Shown here piece by piece: positions 8,551 through 22,886 of a DNA stretch of 64,000 nucleotides. A program made the position numbers and the translations under genes. This DNA comes from Micromonospora echinofusca (lineage in GTDB: Bacteria > Actinomycetota > Actinomycetes > Mycobacteriales > Micromonosporaceae), in assembly GCF_900091445.1 (NCBI RefSeq), contig NZ_LT607733.1, forward strand, positions 6,938,528 to 7,002,527, given 5' to 3'. The notes under the pieces were generated by a model. The model was given only the letters and a program-made list of their open reading frames with translations, had not been told where the DNA came from and did not search any database. The number at the start of each line of letters is the position of its first letter. Within the stretch, counting starts at the first letter, position 1.

Positions 8551-8580
8551 TCGACAAAACGGACATAAGTTATTTATAGT
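8551..8580 (+). promoter_or_regulatory. Promoter for the leaderless surface-protein gene
   Basis: TCGACA (8551-8556) and TATAGT (8575-8580), 18 bp apart, in a short AT-rich patch. The GTG start lies 6 nt after the -10 box and no ribosome site is present, so the transcript is probably leaderless. Confidence 0.6.
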
Positions 8581-8586
8581 CCTAAT

Positions 8587-9120
8587 GTGCGTTTCCTAGC
8601 AGCCCTGTTGGGCGCGATCCTGATCCTCGTCACCGCCTCCCCGGCCGACGCCGCGCCGTCCGGCCGGACGGTCCGGCTGGCCCGGACGGTGGGCGTGGAC
8701 ATCACCGTGCCCGCCTCCGTCGATCTCGGCAGCGGGTTCACCGGCGGCACCATCACCAGGCAGTTGGGCGCGGTCGAGGTCCGCGACTCGCGCGGCCAGG
8801 TCAACCCCAACACCTGGGTCGCCACGGTCTCCGCCACCGTCTTCGTCACCGGCGCCGGCGGAGCGCAGCAGACGATCGCGAACGACCGGGTCTCGTACTG
8901 GTCCGGGCCGGCGGTGCGGAGCACGGGCGGCGGCATGCTGGTGCCCGGGCAGCCGACCTCCGCGCAGGCGGTGACCCTGGACGTCGCCCGCGAGGCGTTC
9001 CGCAAGACCGCCGGCAACGGCAACAACATGGTGGCCTGGGTGCCCACCGTCCGGATCGCCATCCCGACCGGCATCGTCGGGGGCACCTACCGGGGCACGA
9101 TCACCCACTCCGTCGCCTGA
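8587..9120 (+). CDS. Secreted WxL-like surface protein, copy 1
   Basis: A 177-residue protein with a Sec signal peptide (residues 1-22, cleavage after ADA). The mature part is all-beta by appearance: ITVPASVDLGSGFTGGTI, then TVSATVFVTG, VSYWSGPA, and a closing GGTYRGTITHSVA. It is clearly paralogous to the next gene; both share ITVPASV-LGS, YWSG, VPGQPT-A-AV, GNN and ITHSVA. With the DUF916 gene two positions downstream it resembles the WxL-domain/DUF916 surface systems described in Firmicutes; no true WxL motif is seen. The start is GTG 8587 (an overlapping ATG at 8585 hits a stop at once). Confidence 0.8.
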   Translation: MRFLAALLGAILILVTASPADAAPSGRTVRLARTVGVDITVPASVDLGSGFTGGTITRQLGAVEVRDSRGQVNPNTWVATVSATVFVTGAGGAQQTIANDRVSYWSGPAVRSTGGGMLVPGQPTSAQAVTLDVAREAFRKTAGNGNNMVAWVPTVRIAIPTGIVGGTYRGTITHSVA

Positions 9121-9179
9121 TGGTTGATCTGTCCGGAAAGTGCATCATTGTTCGATCCAGACTGCCTAGCGTGCATCTC

Positions 9180-9722
9180 ATGAAGAAGCCACTTCTTGCC
9201 CTGACCGCCGCCGCGGCCGCCGTGGTGGCCCTGGCGGCGCCCGCCGCGGCCGCGCCCACCGGCGACACCATCGTCACCTTCACGGTGGCCACGGCCGACC
9301 TCAACATCACCGTGCCGGCATCCGTGAACCTCGGCTCCGTCTTCTCCGGCGGCGTCCTCACCGGCGAACTCGGCACCGTCACGGTCACCGACAGCCGGGC
9401 CGCGCTCAACGCCACCTGGACGACCACCGTGTCGGCCAGCTCCTTCTCCACCGGCACCGGCACGCCCGAGGAGACCATCTCGCCGGCCCTGGTGGAGTAC
9501 TGGTCCGGCGGGGCGACCAGCACCACCGGCACCGGCGTGTTCGTGCCGGGGCAACCCACCCAGGCCGAGGCGGTCAGCATGAGCGTGCCCCGCACCGCCT
9601 TCTCGAAGACCTCGGGCAGCGGCAACAACACCGCCAGCTGGGCGCCGAACATCCGCATCGCCGTCCCGGACACCGCCGTCGGCGGCACCTACACGGGGGT
9701 GATCACCCATTCGGTGGCATGA
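9180..9722 (+). CDS. Secreted WxL-like surface protein, copy 2
   Basis: A 180-residue paralogue of the preceding gene. The signal peptide is residues 1-25 (MKKPLLAL... AAAA), followed by a beta-rich domain rich in Thr/Ser (ITVPASVNLGSVFSGGVLTGELG ... GGTYTGVITHSVA). It has its own promoter: TAGCGT at 9167-9172 lies 7 nt before ATG 9180 and there is no ribosome site, so this too is likely leaderless. The duplicated gene followed by a DUF916 membrane protein suggests that the products are displayed together on the cell surface. Confidence 0.8.
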   Translation: MKKPLLALTAAAAAVVALAAPAAAAPTGDTIVTFTVATADLNITVPASVNLGSVFSGGVLTGELGTVTVTDSRAALNATWTTTVSASSFSTGTGTPEETISPALVEYWSGGATSTTGTGVFVPGQPTQAEAVSMSVPRTAFSKTSGSGNNTASWAPNIRIAVPDTAVGGTYTGVITHSVA

Positions 9723-9747
9723 CCGGACCCGCGCCCTCGTCCTGGCG

Positions 9748-10821
9748 GTGACCGTCCTGGTCACGGCCGGGGCGCCGGCGTCGGCCGCGCAGCCCGGACC
9801 GGCGGTCGCCGGCCGCCCGCCGGCACTCGCCGAGCCGCAGGTCCCCGAGGCGGACGTCCCGGCGGTCGGGCCGGCGAGGCGCCCCGGCACGCCCTCGGCG
9901 CGGCCGGACCCGAGCGCCCCGTCGACCACGGTCGGGGTACGCCTGCTCGACGCGCCCGTCGAGCGTCGCGACGACACCCGGGCGCACAAGTACGTCGTGG
10001 ACCACGTCCGCCCCGGCACGACGATCAAGCGGCGGATCGTGGTGCAGAACAGTTCGGAGATCCGTCGGAAGGTCGCCCTCTACGCAGCCGCCGCCGACGT
10101 CACGAAGAAGGGGTTCGTCCTCGCCCCGGACCGCACCGAGAACGAGCTGAGCAGCTGGATCGACGTGGAGCCGCCCGAGGAGGTGCTGGCCCCGGACGAG
10201 GAGGCGGAGGTACTGGTCACCATCACCGTGCCGCGCCGGGCCGAGGCCGGCGAGCGGTACGCGGTGATCTGGGCCGAGGTCGCCGGTGTCGACGACGGGC
10301 AGACCGTACGCAACGTCGGCCGGGCCGGGATCCGGGTCTACCTCTCCGTCGGGCCGGGGGGTGAGCCGCCCTCCGGCTTCGAGATCGGCCCGCTCACCGG
10401 CAAGCGGGAGAAGGACGGCACCCCCGTGCTCACCGCCGAGGTGCGCAACACCGGCAGGCGGGCGCTCGACCTGGCCGGCGACCTGCGGCTCACCGAGGGG
10501 CCGGGCGGGCTCTCGGCCGGGCCGGTGAAGGTGGAGGCGGGCACGCTCGCGCTGGACGGCACGACCACCGTACGGGTCGTCCTGGACCGCCGGCTCCCGG
10601 ACGGACCGTGGGCGGCGAAGCTCGATCTGGCCAGCGGCTGGACGAAGCGCTCCGCCACCGGCCGGGTCAGTTTCGGGCCCGTACCGGTGGCGGCCACCAG
10701 CGCTGTCGACCGCTCCGGCCAGGTGCTCACCGGCGGGCTGGCCACCTCGGGGCTGGTCCTGGTGTCGTTCGCGGTGTACGCGTACCGGCGCCGGGTCCGG
10801 CAGCCGGTGGCGACCGCCTGA
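9748..10821 (+). CDS. DUF916-like cell-surface protein with C-terminal membrane anchor
   Basis: About 357 residues. The N-terminus is a hydrophobic export signal ending ASA-AQP; then a Pro-rich linker, a DUF916-type immunoglobulin-like domain (TIKRRIVVQNSSEIRRKVALYAAAA, ITVPRRAEAGERYAVIWAEV), a second beta domain, and a C-terminal transmembrane segment (GLVLVSFAVYAY) with an RRRVR stop-transfer tail. In WxL systems such proteins bind peptidoglycan and the WxL partner. The start is uncertain: GTG 9748 leaves a signal peptide without basic residues, while the same frame upstream reads RTRALVLAV but offers only an ATT codon, overlapping the previous gene. Translation may be coupled to that gene. 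Confidence 0.75.
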   Translation: MTVLVTAGAPASAAQPGPAVAGRPPALAEPQVPEADVPAVGPARRPGTPSARPDPSAPSTTVGVRLLDAPVERRDDTRAHKYVVDHVRPGTTIKRRIVVQNSSEIRRKVALYAAAADVTKKGFVLAPDRTENELSSWIDVEPPEEVLAPDEEAEVLVTITVPRRAEAGERYAVIWAEVAGVDDGQTVRNVGRAGIRVYLSVGPGGEPPSGFEIGPLTGKREKDGTPVLTAEVRNTGRRALDLAGDLRLTEGPGGLSAGPVKVEAGTLALDGTTTVRVVLDRRLPDGPWAAKLDLASGWTKRSATGRVSFGPVPVAATSAVDRSGQVLTGGLATSGLVLVSFAVYAYRRRVRQPVATA

Positions 10822-10824
10822 GCA

Positions 10825-10863
10825 GCCGGTCCGGTCCGCGAGGGGATGGCGGACCGGACCGGC
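10825..10863. terminator. Bidirectional terminator between convergent genes
   Basis: Perfect 15-bp stem (10825-10839 with 10849-10863) with a 9-nt loop, placed between the DUF916 gene and the convergent aminotransferase. Confidence 0.8.
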
Positions 10864-10868
10864 ACCCC

Positions 10869-11972
10869 TCAGGCCAGCGCGGCCTCCGCCGCGGCCAGGA
10901 AGGCGTCGTTCTCGGCCGGCGTGCCGATGGTCACCCGGACCCCGTCGCCCGCGAACGGCCGGACGATCACGCCCCGCGCCTCGCACGCCTTGGCGAAGTC
11001 CACCGCCCGGTCGCCCAGCGGCAGCCAGACGAAGTTGGCCTGGCTGTCCGGCACGTCGCCGACCAGCTTGCGCAGGGCCTCCGTCACGCGGTCGCGCTCG
11101 GCCACCACGAGGGCGCAGCGCCGCCGTACCTCGTCCTCCTGGGCCAGCGCGGCGAGCGCGCCCGCCTGCGCGGCCATGCTGCTGGAGAACGGCGTCACGA
11201 CCTTGCGCACGGCCGCCGCCACCGCCGGTTGAGCGACCAGGAAGCCGATCCGCAGGCCGGCCAGACCCCAGGCCTTGGAGAGCGTCCGCAGCACGACCAC
11301 GTTCGGCCGGTCGAGGTAGGTGAGGCCGTCCGGCACCTCCGGGTCGGTGACGAACTCGCGGTACGCCTCGTCGATCACGACGAGCACGTCCTCGCCGACC
11401 GCGTCGAGGAACCGGTCCAGCTCCGCCCGGCGTACCGAGGTGCCGGTGGGGTTGTTCGGGTTGCAGACCACGATCAGCCGGGTCCGGTCGGTCACCGCCG
11501 CCGCCATCGCCGTCAGGTCGTGCCCGTGCCCGGCGTCGTTGGGCACCCGCACGCTGGTCGCGCCGCTGGTCGCCGCGATGATCGGGTACGCCTCGAAGGA
11601 GCGCCACGCGTAGAGGAACTCGTCACCGGGCAGGCAGGTGGCCCGGACGAGGTGCTCGGCCAGCGCCACCGACCCGCAGCCGGTGGCGATCCGGTCGACG
11701 TCCACGCCGTACCGCTCGGACAGCGCCTGGCGCAGCGCGAGCACGCCCATGTCCGGGTAGCGGTGCACCCCGGTGACGGCCTCGGCGACGGCCTCCACGA
11801 CGCCGGGCAGCGGCCCGTACGGCACCTCGTTGCTGGCCAGCTTGATCGCCTCGGGGAGGCCGAGTTCGCGGGCCAGGTCGGCAGCGCTGCGGCCGGGTAC
11901 GTAGTTGGGCAGCGCGTCCAGGTCGGCGCGGGTCAGCCGCAGCGCCGGCTGGGGTCGTCCGGGGTCGGTCAT
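10869..11972 (-). CDS. Histidinol-phosphate / aromatic aminotransferase (HisC family)
   Basis: A 367-residue fold-type I PLP enzyme. Motifs: [11 protein letters not shown] at about 44-54, the CNPNNPTGT loop, [10 protein letters not shown], and the PLP lysine in [15 protein letters not shown], with the substrate/PLP-binding arginine near the end (VRVTIGTP). Actinobacterial HisC-family proteins include true histidinol-phosphate aminotransferases and aromatic (phenylalanine/tyrosine) aminotransferases. There are no his genes around, while hppD lies in the same run of minus-strand genes; a tyrosine-to-hydroxyphenylpyruvate role is plausible but unproven. It overlaps the RDD gene upstream by 4 nt. 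Confidence 0.85.
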   Translation of the reverse strand: MTDPGRPQPALRLTRADLDALPNYVPGRSAADLARELGLPEAIKLASNEVPYGPLPGVVEAVAEAVTGVHRYPDMGVLALRQALSERYGVDVDRIATGCGSVALAEHLVRATCLPGDEFLYAWRSFEAYPIIAATSGATSVRVPNDAGHGHDLTAMAAAVTDRTRLIVVCNPNNPTGTSVRRAELDRFLDAVGEDVLVVIDEAYREFVTDPEVPDGLTYLDRPNVVVLRTLSKAWGLAGLRIGFLVAQPAVAAAVRKVVTPFSSSMAAQAGALAALAQEDEVRRRCALVVAERDRVTEALRKLVGDVPDSQANFVWLPLGDRAVDFAKACEARGVIVRPFAGDGVRVTIGTPAENDAFLAAAEAALA

Positions 11973-12988
11973 GGGGTGTCTCCCGAGGGGTGGGTGCGGT
12001 CGTCGGGGGTGCGGTCGTCCGGGGCGGCGTCCTCGTCGGTGGCGGCGCGCTCGTCGGTGGCGGTGCGCCCGCCCCCGGTGGTGCGGTCGCGGCGGGGGAG
12101 CTGGACCACCACGGTCTGCGCCCGCTTGTCGTGCAACGCCTGACGCATCGGGTGGTCGAAGAGCGGGGAGAGCGCGTCGACGAGCTGGAGCAGCAGGCCG
12201 AGGCCGCAGCAGTACCAGAGCAGGGTGGGCAGGCCGAGGGTGTTCCAGCGGCGCAGCGCCCGGCCGAAGCCGAGCGGCTCGTTCGCGCTCATCGGCACCA
12301 CCTTGACGCCCACCAGCCGCTTGCCGAACGTCTGCCCGCCCGAGGACATCGTCGGCACCTCGTACGCGAGCCAGAGCGCGGTGGCGATCAGCAGGATCAC
12401 GACCTGGAGGCCGCCGGCCTGTTCGCTGGGCTGCGGCAGGCCGTCGGTGGAGCTGTCGCCGGCCATCGCCCGCCGGAACACCTCCCGCCAGTACGGCGTG
12501 ACCTCCTCGACCAGCCGCCAGACGAACCAGCCGTTCACGACGGCGTTCAGCGCGAAGACGATGGCGAAGTCGATCAGCCGGGCGACCAGCCGGGCGCCGA
12601 ACCCGGCCAGGGGCAGCCCGTGCGGGCGGGGCTCCGGCGGCCGTCCGGGCCAGCCGGCGGGCGGCCAGCCCGGCGGGGGTCCGCCACCGGGCGGCCAGCC
12701 GGGCGGCGGGGCCTGCGGGTGGCCGTGCCCCTGCGGCGGCTGCCAGGGGTAGGGCTGGCCCGGATGCGGCTGCCCCGGCAGGGGCGGCCCGCCCGTGGGG
12801 GCGCCCGGCGCGGAGACCGGGGCCACGGGCGACGTCGGGGCGGGCGCGGGGGGCGGTTCGGCCGGCGGCGGGCCCTCGGGCGGGGTGGCGTCGACGGGGA
12901 TCGGCGCGCCGATCCAGCCTCCGCCGTCCCAGTAGCGCCGGGTGTCCGGGTCTGCCGGGTCGACGTACCAGCCCGGTTCGACGCTCAT
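11969..12988 (-). CDS. RDD-family membrane protein with DUF2510 and Pro-rich N-terminus
   Basis: 339 residues. Residues 4-26 form a DUF2510 motif ([21 protein letters not shown]); residues 30-125 are a Pro/Gly-rich cytoplasmic linker; then the RDD domain ([21 protein letters not shown] with the R and D residues of the name) with three to four membrane segments, and [12 protein letters not shown]. The C-terminal tail is a low-complexity run rich in D, R and T. Function is unknown; RDD proteins are proposed transport or stress-related membrane proteins. It is translationally coupled to the aminotransferase and 22 bp downstream of a second RDD gene. Confidence 0.8.
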   Translation of the reverse strand: MSVEPGWYVDPADPDTRRYWDGGGWIGAPIPVDATPPEGPPPAEPPPAPAPTSPVAPVSAPGAPTGGPPLPGQPHPGQPYPWQPPQGHGHPQAPPPGWPPGGGPPPGWPPAGWPGRPPEPRPHGLPLAGFGARLVARLIDFAIVFALNAVVNGWFVWRLVEEVTPYWREVFRRAMAGDSSTDGLPQPSEQAGGLQVVILLIATALWLAYEVPTMSSGGQTFGKRLVGVKVVPMSANEPLGFGRALRRWNTLGLPTLLWYCCGLGLLLQLVDALSPLFDHPMRQALHDKRAQTVVVQLPRRDRTTGGGRTATDERAATDEDAAPDDRTPDDRTHPSGDTP

Positions 12989-13010
12989 GGCCTGGCCTCG
13001 CTGCGCTCGC

Positions 13011-13724
13011 TCACGCAGACACCTTAACGACGACGGTGCCGGCGAACTTGTCGTGGAGGCACTGCTGCCAGGGCTTGTCCCACAACTGCCACAGCCCGTC
13101 GAGGTAGCTGAGGCCGGGCAGGAAGCCGGCGGCCACGTACTGCACGGCGTACCGCTTGCCGGCCATCCGTCGGTCGAGGGTGGCGGCCGGGTCGAGCGGC
13201 ACGACGCGCAGCTTCATCACCTTCTTGCCGAAGGTCTGCCCGGTGCGCTTCATGTATTCGACGTGGTAGAGCCAGTAGAGGCCGAACATCACCACCATCA
13301 GGCCCAGTTCGAGCAGCAGGATCGGCAGCATGAACTCCGTGAGGAACGCGTCGGGCGGCGGCCCGTCCGGGTAGGTCCGGGTCAGGTCGGACGCCACGTT
13401 CCAGAACAGGAGCAGCAACGGCGGCAGGAAGAGCACCATCACCACCGCCATGCTCAGCGCGCCGTCGACCAGCGCGGCGAGCAGCCGGTCACCGAAGCTG
13501 GCGAGCGGCTGCCCGCCCGGGCCGAGCGCCGGGGCCGGGCGGGGCGGCCCGGCCCAGCCCGGGGGTGGCGGCGTCCAGCCGGGCGGCGGGACCTGACCGG
13601 GCGGGACATGCTGCGGCGGCACCGCGTACCCCTGGTTGGCGGGACCGGATGGCGGCGCGAAGCCGCCGGCGGCGGGCGGGGGCCCACCGGCCGGCGGCGT
13701 CGGGTACGTCGGAGGCTGCGTCAC
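13011..13724 (-). CDS. RDD-family membrane protein
   Basis: 237 residues starting at GTG 13724. The Pro-rich N-terminal tail (1-75) precedes the RDD domain: LASFGDRLLAALVDGALSMAVVMVLF, LLELGLMVVMFGLYWLYHVEY, then the diagnostic RTGQTFGKKVMKLRVV and a final segment near KFAGTVVVKV. It is a paralogue of the next gene, sharing the Pro-rich/RDD layout but lacking the DUF2510 motif. It lies 11 bp after the hppD stop and could be read from the same transcript. Confidence 0.8.
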   Translation of the reverse strand: MTQPPTYPTPPAGGPPPAAGGFAPPSGPANQGYAVPPQHVPPGQVPPPGWTPPPPGWAGPPRPAPALGPGGQPLASFGDRLLAALVDGALSMAVVMVLFLPPLLLLFWNVASDLTRTYPDGPPPDAFLTEFMLPILLLELGLMVVMFGLYWLYHVEYMKRTGQTFGKKVMKLRVVPLDPAATLDRRMAGKRYAVQYVAAGFLPGLSYLDGLWQLWDKPWQQCLHDKFAGTVVVKVSA

Positions 13725-13735
13725 GCTCGTCAGTG

Positions 13736-15673
<1,938 letters not shown>

Positions 15674-15680
15674 CTACGGT

Positions 15681-17111
15681 GTGCGTGTGGCGAAGGCGGG
15701 CGGCCTCGGTGGGTGGCGTGGCGGGCTGCTGCTCGCGCTCGTCGCGGTCGTCGCGCTCGCCGCGACCGGGGTGTGGAACCCGTTCCCCGCGGTGTGGGAC
15801 TGGGTCGACCGCAGCGAGCCGATCTCCGAGCCCGACGTGGTCTGGCAGCAACGCGTCGGCGGCACCCCGCGCAGCGTGACCATCGCCGGCGAGACCGTCG
15901 TGGTCGAGCAGCGCACCCGCGTGGAGGCCCGCAGCCTGGCCACGGGCGCCCAGCTGTGGGAGCGCAAGGCCGACTGGTCCGCGGTGGCCGGCGGCGACCG
16001 CGACCCGGTCGTCGTCGTGGGCAAGCTGCTGGTCAAGGGGTACGAGGTGCTCGACCCGACGACCGGCGTCACGCGGCGGCGCGACGGCGACGCGGTGGCC
16101 GTCTGGACGTACCGCAACATGCTGCTCGACGCCCGCTGCGTCGACGCCACCGACTGCACGGTGAGCGCCTGGGACCCGCGCGGCACCGCCCCCCTCTGGA
16201 CGGCCTTCGTGCCGGGGGTGCGCAGCGGCCTGCTCGGCGACAACCCCGGGCTGCTCGACACCCGCCGCCTCGACGCCGTCCGGATCGACGACGAGGTGGC
16301 CGGCCCGGAGCCCGTACCGCCGCTGCTCGGGTTCCCCATCGACGGGCGGGTGCACGTCCTCGACACCGCCACCGGGCGGATGCTCCAGGACGTCGAGCCC
16401 GGCCGGGACGAGCGGCTGTCGGTGGTCGGCGGCCGGTTGCTGCGGATCACCGCCCGCTCCCAGGACGGCACCTGCTACTTCGCCATCTCGGGGCGGGACC
16501 CGGCGACCGGCCAGGAGGCGTGGCAGCGGGCCGGGATCAACCTGCGGACCGCCGACAACGCCGGCTGCGCGCAGCGCGAGGACCCGTACGGGGCGCGCAA
16601 CGTGCTGATCGGGGTGGCCCCGGACGCCCGCGAGGCGGTCCTCGACGGCTACGACGGGCGGCTGCTGCTGGTCACCGACGCCGGGGAGCGGCTGCTCGCG
16701 GTCGACGACCGGCACGCCCTGGTCCGGACGGCCGACAAACGGGCGGTGGTCGGCCGGGAACTGGGCGCCGGCCGGGTCCGGTGGACGCGCCCCGCCGGGA
16801 CGAAGGCCGGCGCCGCGCTCACCCCGCACGCGGCCGTGATCGCCGACGAGAAGCCGTCCCGGCTGGTGGCGCTGGAACCGCGTACCGGGCGGGAACTGGT
16901 GAGCCTGCGCACCTCCGCGAACGCCCTCGCGGTCGGCCCGGGCGGCATGGTCATCGGCGAGGGGCGGGAGATCGGCTACGTCCGCTTCGGCGGCGCACGG
17001 GGCGCCCCCGTCCCGCCGCGCGACGGCGGCGTACCGGGCCCCGGCGGCACGGGGAGCGTGCCGGGGCCGGCGGACAGCTGCGGTCCGAAGCGGGAGCTCT
17101 GCCCCGGGTGA
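15681..17111 (+). CDS. PQQ-like beta-propeller membrane-anchored protein
   Basis: 476 residues; GTG 15681 or GTG 15687 are both possible starts, and no ribosome site is seen. One transmembrane segment (about 14-31, [18 protein letters not shown]) is followed by an extracytoplasmic domain with repeated blades ([13 protein letters not shown]: [70 protein letters not shown]). Four Cys at conserved-looking spacing (ARCVDATDC) suggest a disulfide. It ends in a Gly/Pro-rich tail. Function unknown; related to the protein at 7,243-8,529. Confidence 0.75.
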   Translation: MRVAKAGGLGGWRGGLLLALVAVVALAATGVWNPFPAVWDWVDRSEPISEPDVVWQQRVGGTPRSVTIAGETVVVEQRTRVEARSLATGAQLWERKADWSAVAGGDRDPVVVVGKLLVKGYEVLDPTTGVTRRRDGDAVAVWTYRNMLLDARCVDATDCTVSAWDPRGTAPLWTAFVPGVRSGLLGDNPGLLDTRRLDAVRIDDEVAGPEPVPPLLGFPIDGRVHVLDTATGRMLQDVEPGRDERLSVVGGRLLRITARSQDGTCYFAISGRDPATGQEAWQRAGINLRTADNAGCAQREDPYGARNVLIGVAPDAREAVLDGYDGRLLLVTDAGERLLAVDDRHALVRTADKRAVVGRELGAGRVRWTRPAGTKAGAALTPHAAVIADEKPSRLVALEPRTGRELVSLRTSANALAVGPGGMVIGEGREIGYVRFGGARGAPVPPRDGGVPGPGGTGSVPGPADSCGPKRELCPG

Positions 17112-17127
17112 GAGCGTCGTCCCAGGA

Positions 17128-17144
17128 CCCACCCGGCGGGTGGG
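17128..17144 (+). terminator. Hairpin terminator
   Basis: CCCACCC and GGGTGGG form a 7-bp stem with a 3-nt loop, 17 bp past the preceding stop codon and just ahead of the class I fumarase promoter. Confidence 0.55.
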
Positions 17145-17178
17145 ACTGATCGACCCTTCTGCCCTAGGCTTTCCGCTC

Positions 17179-18846
<1,668 letters not shown>

Positions 18847-18860
18847 CCCGCGTACGCGAA

Positions 18861-18888
18861 GGGGCGCCGGGCAGTGGCCCGGCGCCCC
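18861..18888. terminator. Bidirectional terminator
   Basis: Perfect 12-bp GC stem (18861-18872 with 18877-18888) and AGTG loop between the convergent fumarase and DNRLRE genes. Confidence 0.8.
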
Positions 18889-18904
18889 TCGTCGTTGCCC
18901 TACG

Positions 18905-20755
18905 TCAGCTCGCCCGGCTGGCGTAGAAGGTGCCGCTGAAGGTCTCCGACACGGTCCCGTCGCCGGTCCGCGTGTAGACGGTGACCCGGTGGATCCCGGC
19001 CGTCGTCGGGGTGTACCCCACCGACGCCGACCCGTCGGCGCCCGCCGCGACCGTCTGCGCCGGACGGCCGTCGAAGGAGTAGACGAACTCCGTCACCCCG
19101 GGCATGCCGGCCTGGAGGACGAACGTCCCCGGCGTGCCGGCGACCGCACCCTGGAACTTGTTGATCGGGTACTCCACCGAGCTGACCGTGGGCTTGGTCG
19201 CCAGGTGGAACCGGTAGCTGCCCTCGCCGGACGGCAGGTCACCGGCCGTCCGGCTGCGGACGTACACGGTGTTGTAGCCCGGCTTCGTCGGCGTGATGGT
19301 GACCGTGGCAGTGCCGTCGGCGATCGCCGGCACGGTCTGCTCCGGTCCGTCGTCGAGCCGGTACGTGTACTCGACGACGTCGTCCATCCGGGGCGCGAAC
19401 GTCAGGGTGCGCGGCTGGCCGAAGCCGGCCGTCGGATTGGCGTCGGTGATGGTCGGGCTGGTGGTGCGCACCCGGAACACGTAGCTCGTGGGCGTGGAGC
19501 GGTTGCCCGCGAGGTCCACCGCCTCGACGGTGAGCGTCCTCGGCCCGTCCCGGTCGGGGGTGAGGGTGACGGTCGCCGAGCCGCCCGGGACGTCGGCCGC
19601 CACGTCGGTCGCCGGCTGCCCGGACACGGTGTAGCGGAATCGCACCGTGTCGGTGTCGCCGCCGGCGGAGAAGGTGAACTGGCCCGGGATGCCGGGACCG
19701 CCGTACCAGCCGTCGTCGGCCGGGTAGTCGGTCGAGCTGACCGTCGGCGCGGCGGGGCTGGTGGTGTCGACGGCGAACCGGCACTCCGCCGACCAGGCGG
19801 AGGTGGCGTGCTGGTCGGCCGCGCGGACCGCGAAGGCGTAGCTGCCGCCGTCGACCATCGCGCCCTCCGGCACCGTGTACTGGAAGCGGCGCGGCGCGGA
19901 GAACGCCCCCGAGGTCCACTCCGTCCGCTCGTCGGGCCGGTCGACCGGCCACCACGCGAAGGTCGCCGTCACCTGTTCGACGAGGCCGGACCCGCTCGCG
20001 TCCGGGTCGGTGACCTCGGCGGTGAGGGTCGGCGTGGCGGTGTCGACCACCTGGTCGCCGGCGCAGTCCCGCCCGGCGACGGTGAGGGCGCCCGGCACGT
20101 CGGGCGCGGCGTTCGCGGTCAGCGAGATGCCCGGCGTCCGCAGCCGCCGACCGTGGTGCTTGTTCTCCTCGTGGTCCCCGGGGACCCGGATCATCAGCGT
20201 GAGCGAGTCCCGCCCGGCGTCGACCGCCTGCTGCACGGTCCGCGTGAGCGGCAGTTCGAGGTGGGCCGCCGGGCAGGGAGCGGTGGGACCGAGGTCGCCG
20301 ACCTTCTCCCGTACGGTCGGCGCGTCGTCCCAGGTCGGCGCGGTCGCCGGCGAGTCCGTGCGCCACAGCTCCAGCTCGCGCGGCCGGTCGCAGTCCGCGA
20401 CCGCCGACTCCCCGGTGCGCAGCGTGGCGTCGATGATCTCCTTGCCCTGGTAGGGCGTCAGGTCGAACGTGAGGTAGGCCCTGGTCGTGTGCTTGACCCC
20501 GGCGGTCTCCAGGGTGCCGACCGGGACGTCCGCTTCGGTGGTGGTGGTGAAGGTCGCGCCCTGCTGCCGCGCGTCGGTGTAGCTCACGCTCGTCGGCGGG
20601 ACCCAGCGGGCCGGTGCGGCGACGGCGGGCTGGGCGGAGACGACGACCGCCCCGGTGGCGGTCAGCAGTGCGGTGAGCCCCGTGGTGAGGAGCCGGCGCG
20701 GAGCGCGCCGTCGGCGTACGGCGGGCACGCCGGTGGAACCCCGTTTTTCGTGCAA
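18905..20755 (-). CDS. Secreted DNRLRE-domain protein with Ig-like repeats
   Basis: 616 residues. The start is set at TTG 20755 because GGAGGG lies 9 nt upstream and the following residues form a textbook signal peptide (basic KR...RRRRAPRR, hydrophobic LLTTGLTALLTATGAVVVSA, cleavage near VAA-PAR). The mature protein begins with a DNRLRE domain (SYTDARQQGATFTTTTEADV, AYLTFDLTPYQGKEIIDATLR, WDDAPTVREKVGD), followed by four to five Ig/FN3-like modules of about 90 residues, each with a Tyr-containing repeat such as YTVSGQPAT and YRLDDGPEQTV. No LPXTG or membrane anchor, so secreted. Probable adhesion or polysaccharide-associated role, inferred. Confidence 0.82.
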   Translation of the reverse strand: MHEKRGSTGVPAVRRRRAPRRLLTTGLTALLTATGAVVVSAQPAVAAPARWVPPTSVSYTDARQQGATFTTTTEADVPVGTLETAGVKHTTRAYLTFDLTPYQGKEIIDATLRTGESAVADCDRPRELELWRTDSPATAPTWDDAPTVREKVGDLGPTAPCPAAHLELPLTRTVQQAVDAGRDSLTLMIRVPGDHEENKHHGRRLRTPGISLTANAAPDVPGALTVAGRDCAGDQVVDTATPTLTAEVTDPDASGSGLVEQVTATFAWWPVDRPDERTEWTSGAFSAPRRFQYTVPEGAMVDGGSYAFAVRAADQHATSAWSAECRFAVDTTSPAAPTVSSTDYPADDGWYGGPGIPGQFTFSAGGDTDTVRFRYTVSGQPATDVAADVPGGSATVTLTPDRDGPRTLTVEAVDLAGNRSTPTSYVFRVRTTSPTITDANPTAGFGQPRTLTFAPRMDDVVEYTYRLDDGPEQTVPAIADGTATVTITPTKPGYNTVYVRSRTAGDLPSGEGSYRFHLATKPTVSSVEYPINKFQGAVAGTPGTFVLQAGMPGVTEFVYSFDGRPAQTVAAGADGSASVGYTPTTAGIHRVTVYTRTGDGTVSETFSGTFYASRAS

Positions 20756-20944
20756 GGTGAAAGACCCTCCGATGGAGTGCGAGTACTTCCACGATCCTAA
20801 GTGCCTGGTCCCGGTGCCGGCGCCCGACTTTCGACCGACCCCGGTGCGCCCGGCCGGCCCGTACCGCCGGACGTCGGCCGGGCTGACGACCCGGCTCGCC
20901 CCGATCATCTGCACGTCGGCGCGCGGCGCGGCAGGATGGTACGC

Positions 20945-22345
<1,401 letters not shown>

Positions 22346-22886
22346 GTCGTCCCGCCTCGCCTCGCCCGGGCCGCCCGGCCTTGGTCCGGGCCGATGCTCG
22401 CCCTCGCCCGCAAGGAAGCGAGGGGAGGTGCTGTCGATCCTGCCTACACCGGTCCGGCCCTGGCGTGCGTCCGGAGAGGGCTGGGGGTGAGCGTCGTCGT
22501 CGGGGTCCGTGCCGGGTGGTGTCCGGTCCCCGCTGGCGGAGGGCGGTGTGTGCGCTGTCGAGCTGCCCCGTCGGTGAGACCGAGGCGCCGACGGCCCTAC
22601 CGGCAGCCAGGTGTCCCAGCGCTGACCCGGAAACCGGACCATCCGCCGCAGAGCATCGGGCGAGGGCCGTGTGCCCGGAGTGGTCTGATGGACGGGGCAG
22701 CTCGACAGGGCAGGAGGCCGGCGTGCCGACGGGCGGGACGGTTGACCCGCTTCCATCGGCGGCGTCCGCGGCGGTGACGGTCGTGCCCGGCGTGGAGGAC
22801 CTGGACCGGTTCCTGTGCCGCGACGGTGACTGGTGGACCGGCACGGGGGGAGCGGACGCGCGGCGGGGCCCGCTGAATCGTCGCCG
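22346..22886. other. Intergenic region without a supported gene
   Basis: 541 bp between convergent fumC and the CGNR gene. Open frames exist on both strands but have the Arg/Pro/Gly bias of non-coding GC-rich DNA and no ribosome site. A short frame from GTG 22722 (ending at 22,920) contains VEDLDRFLCRDGDWWTG and cannot be ruled out as a small gene overlapping the 3' end of the CGNR gene. Confidence 0.4.
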
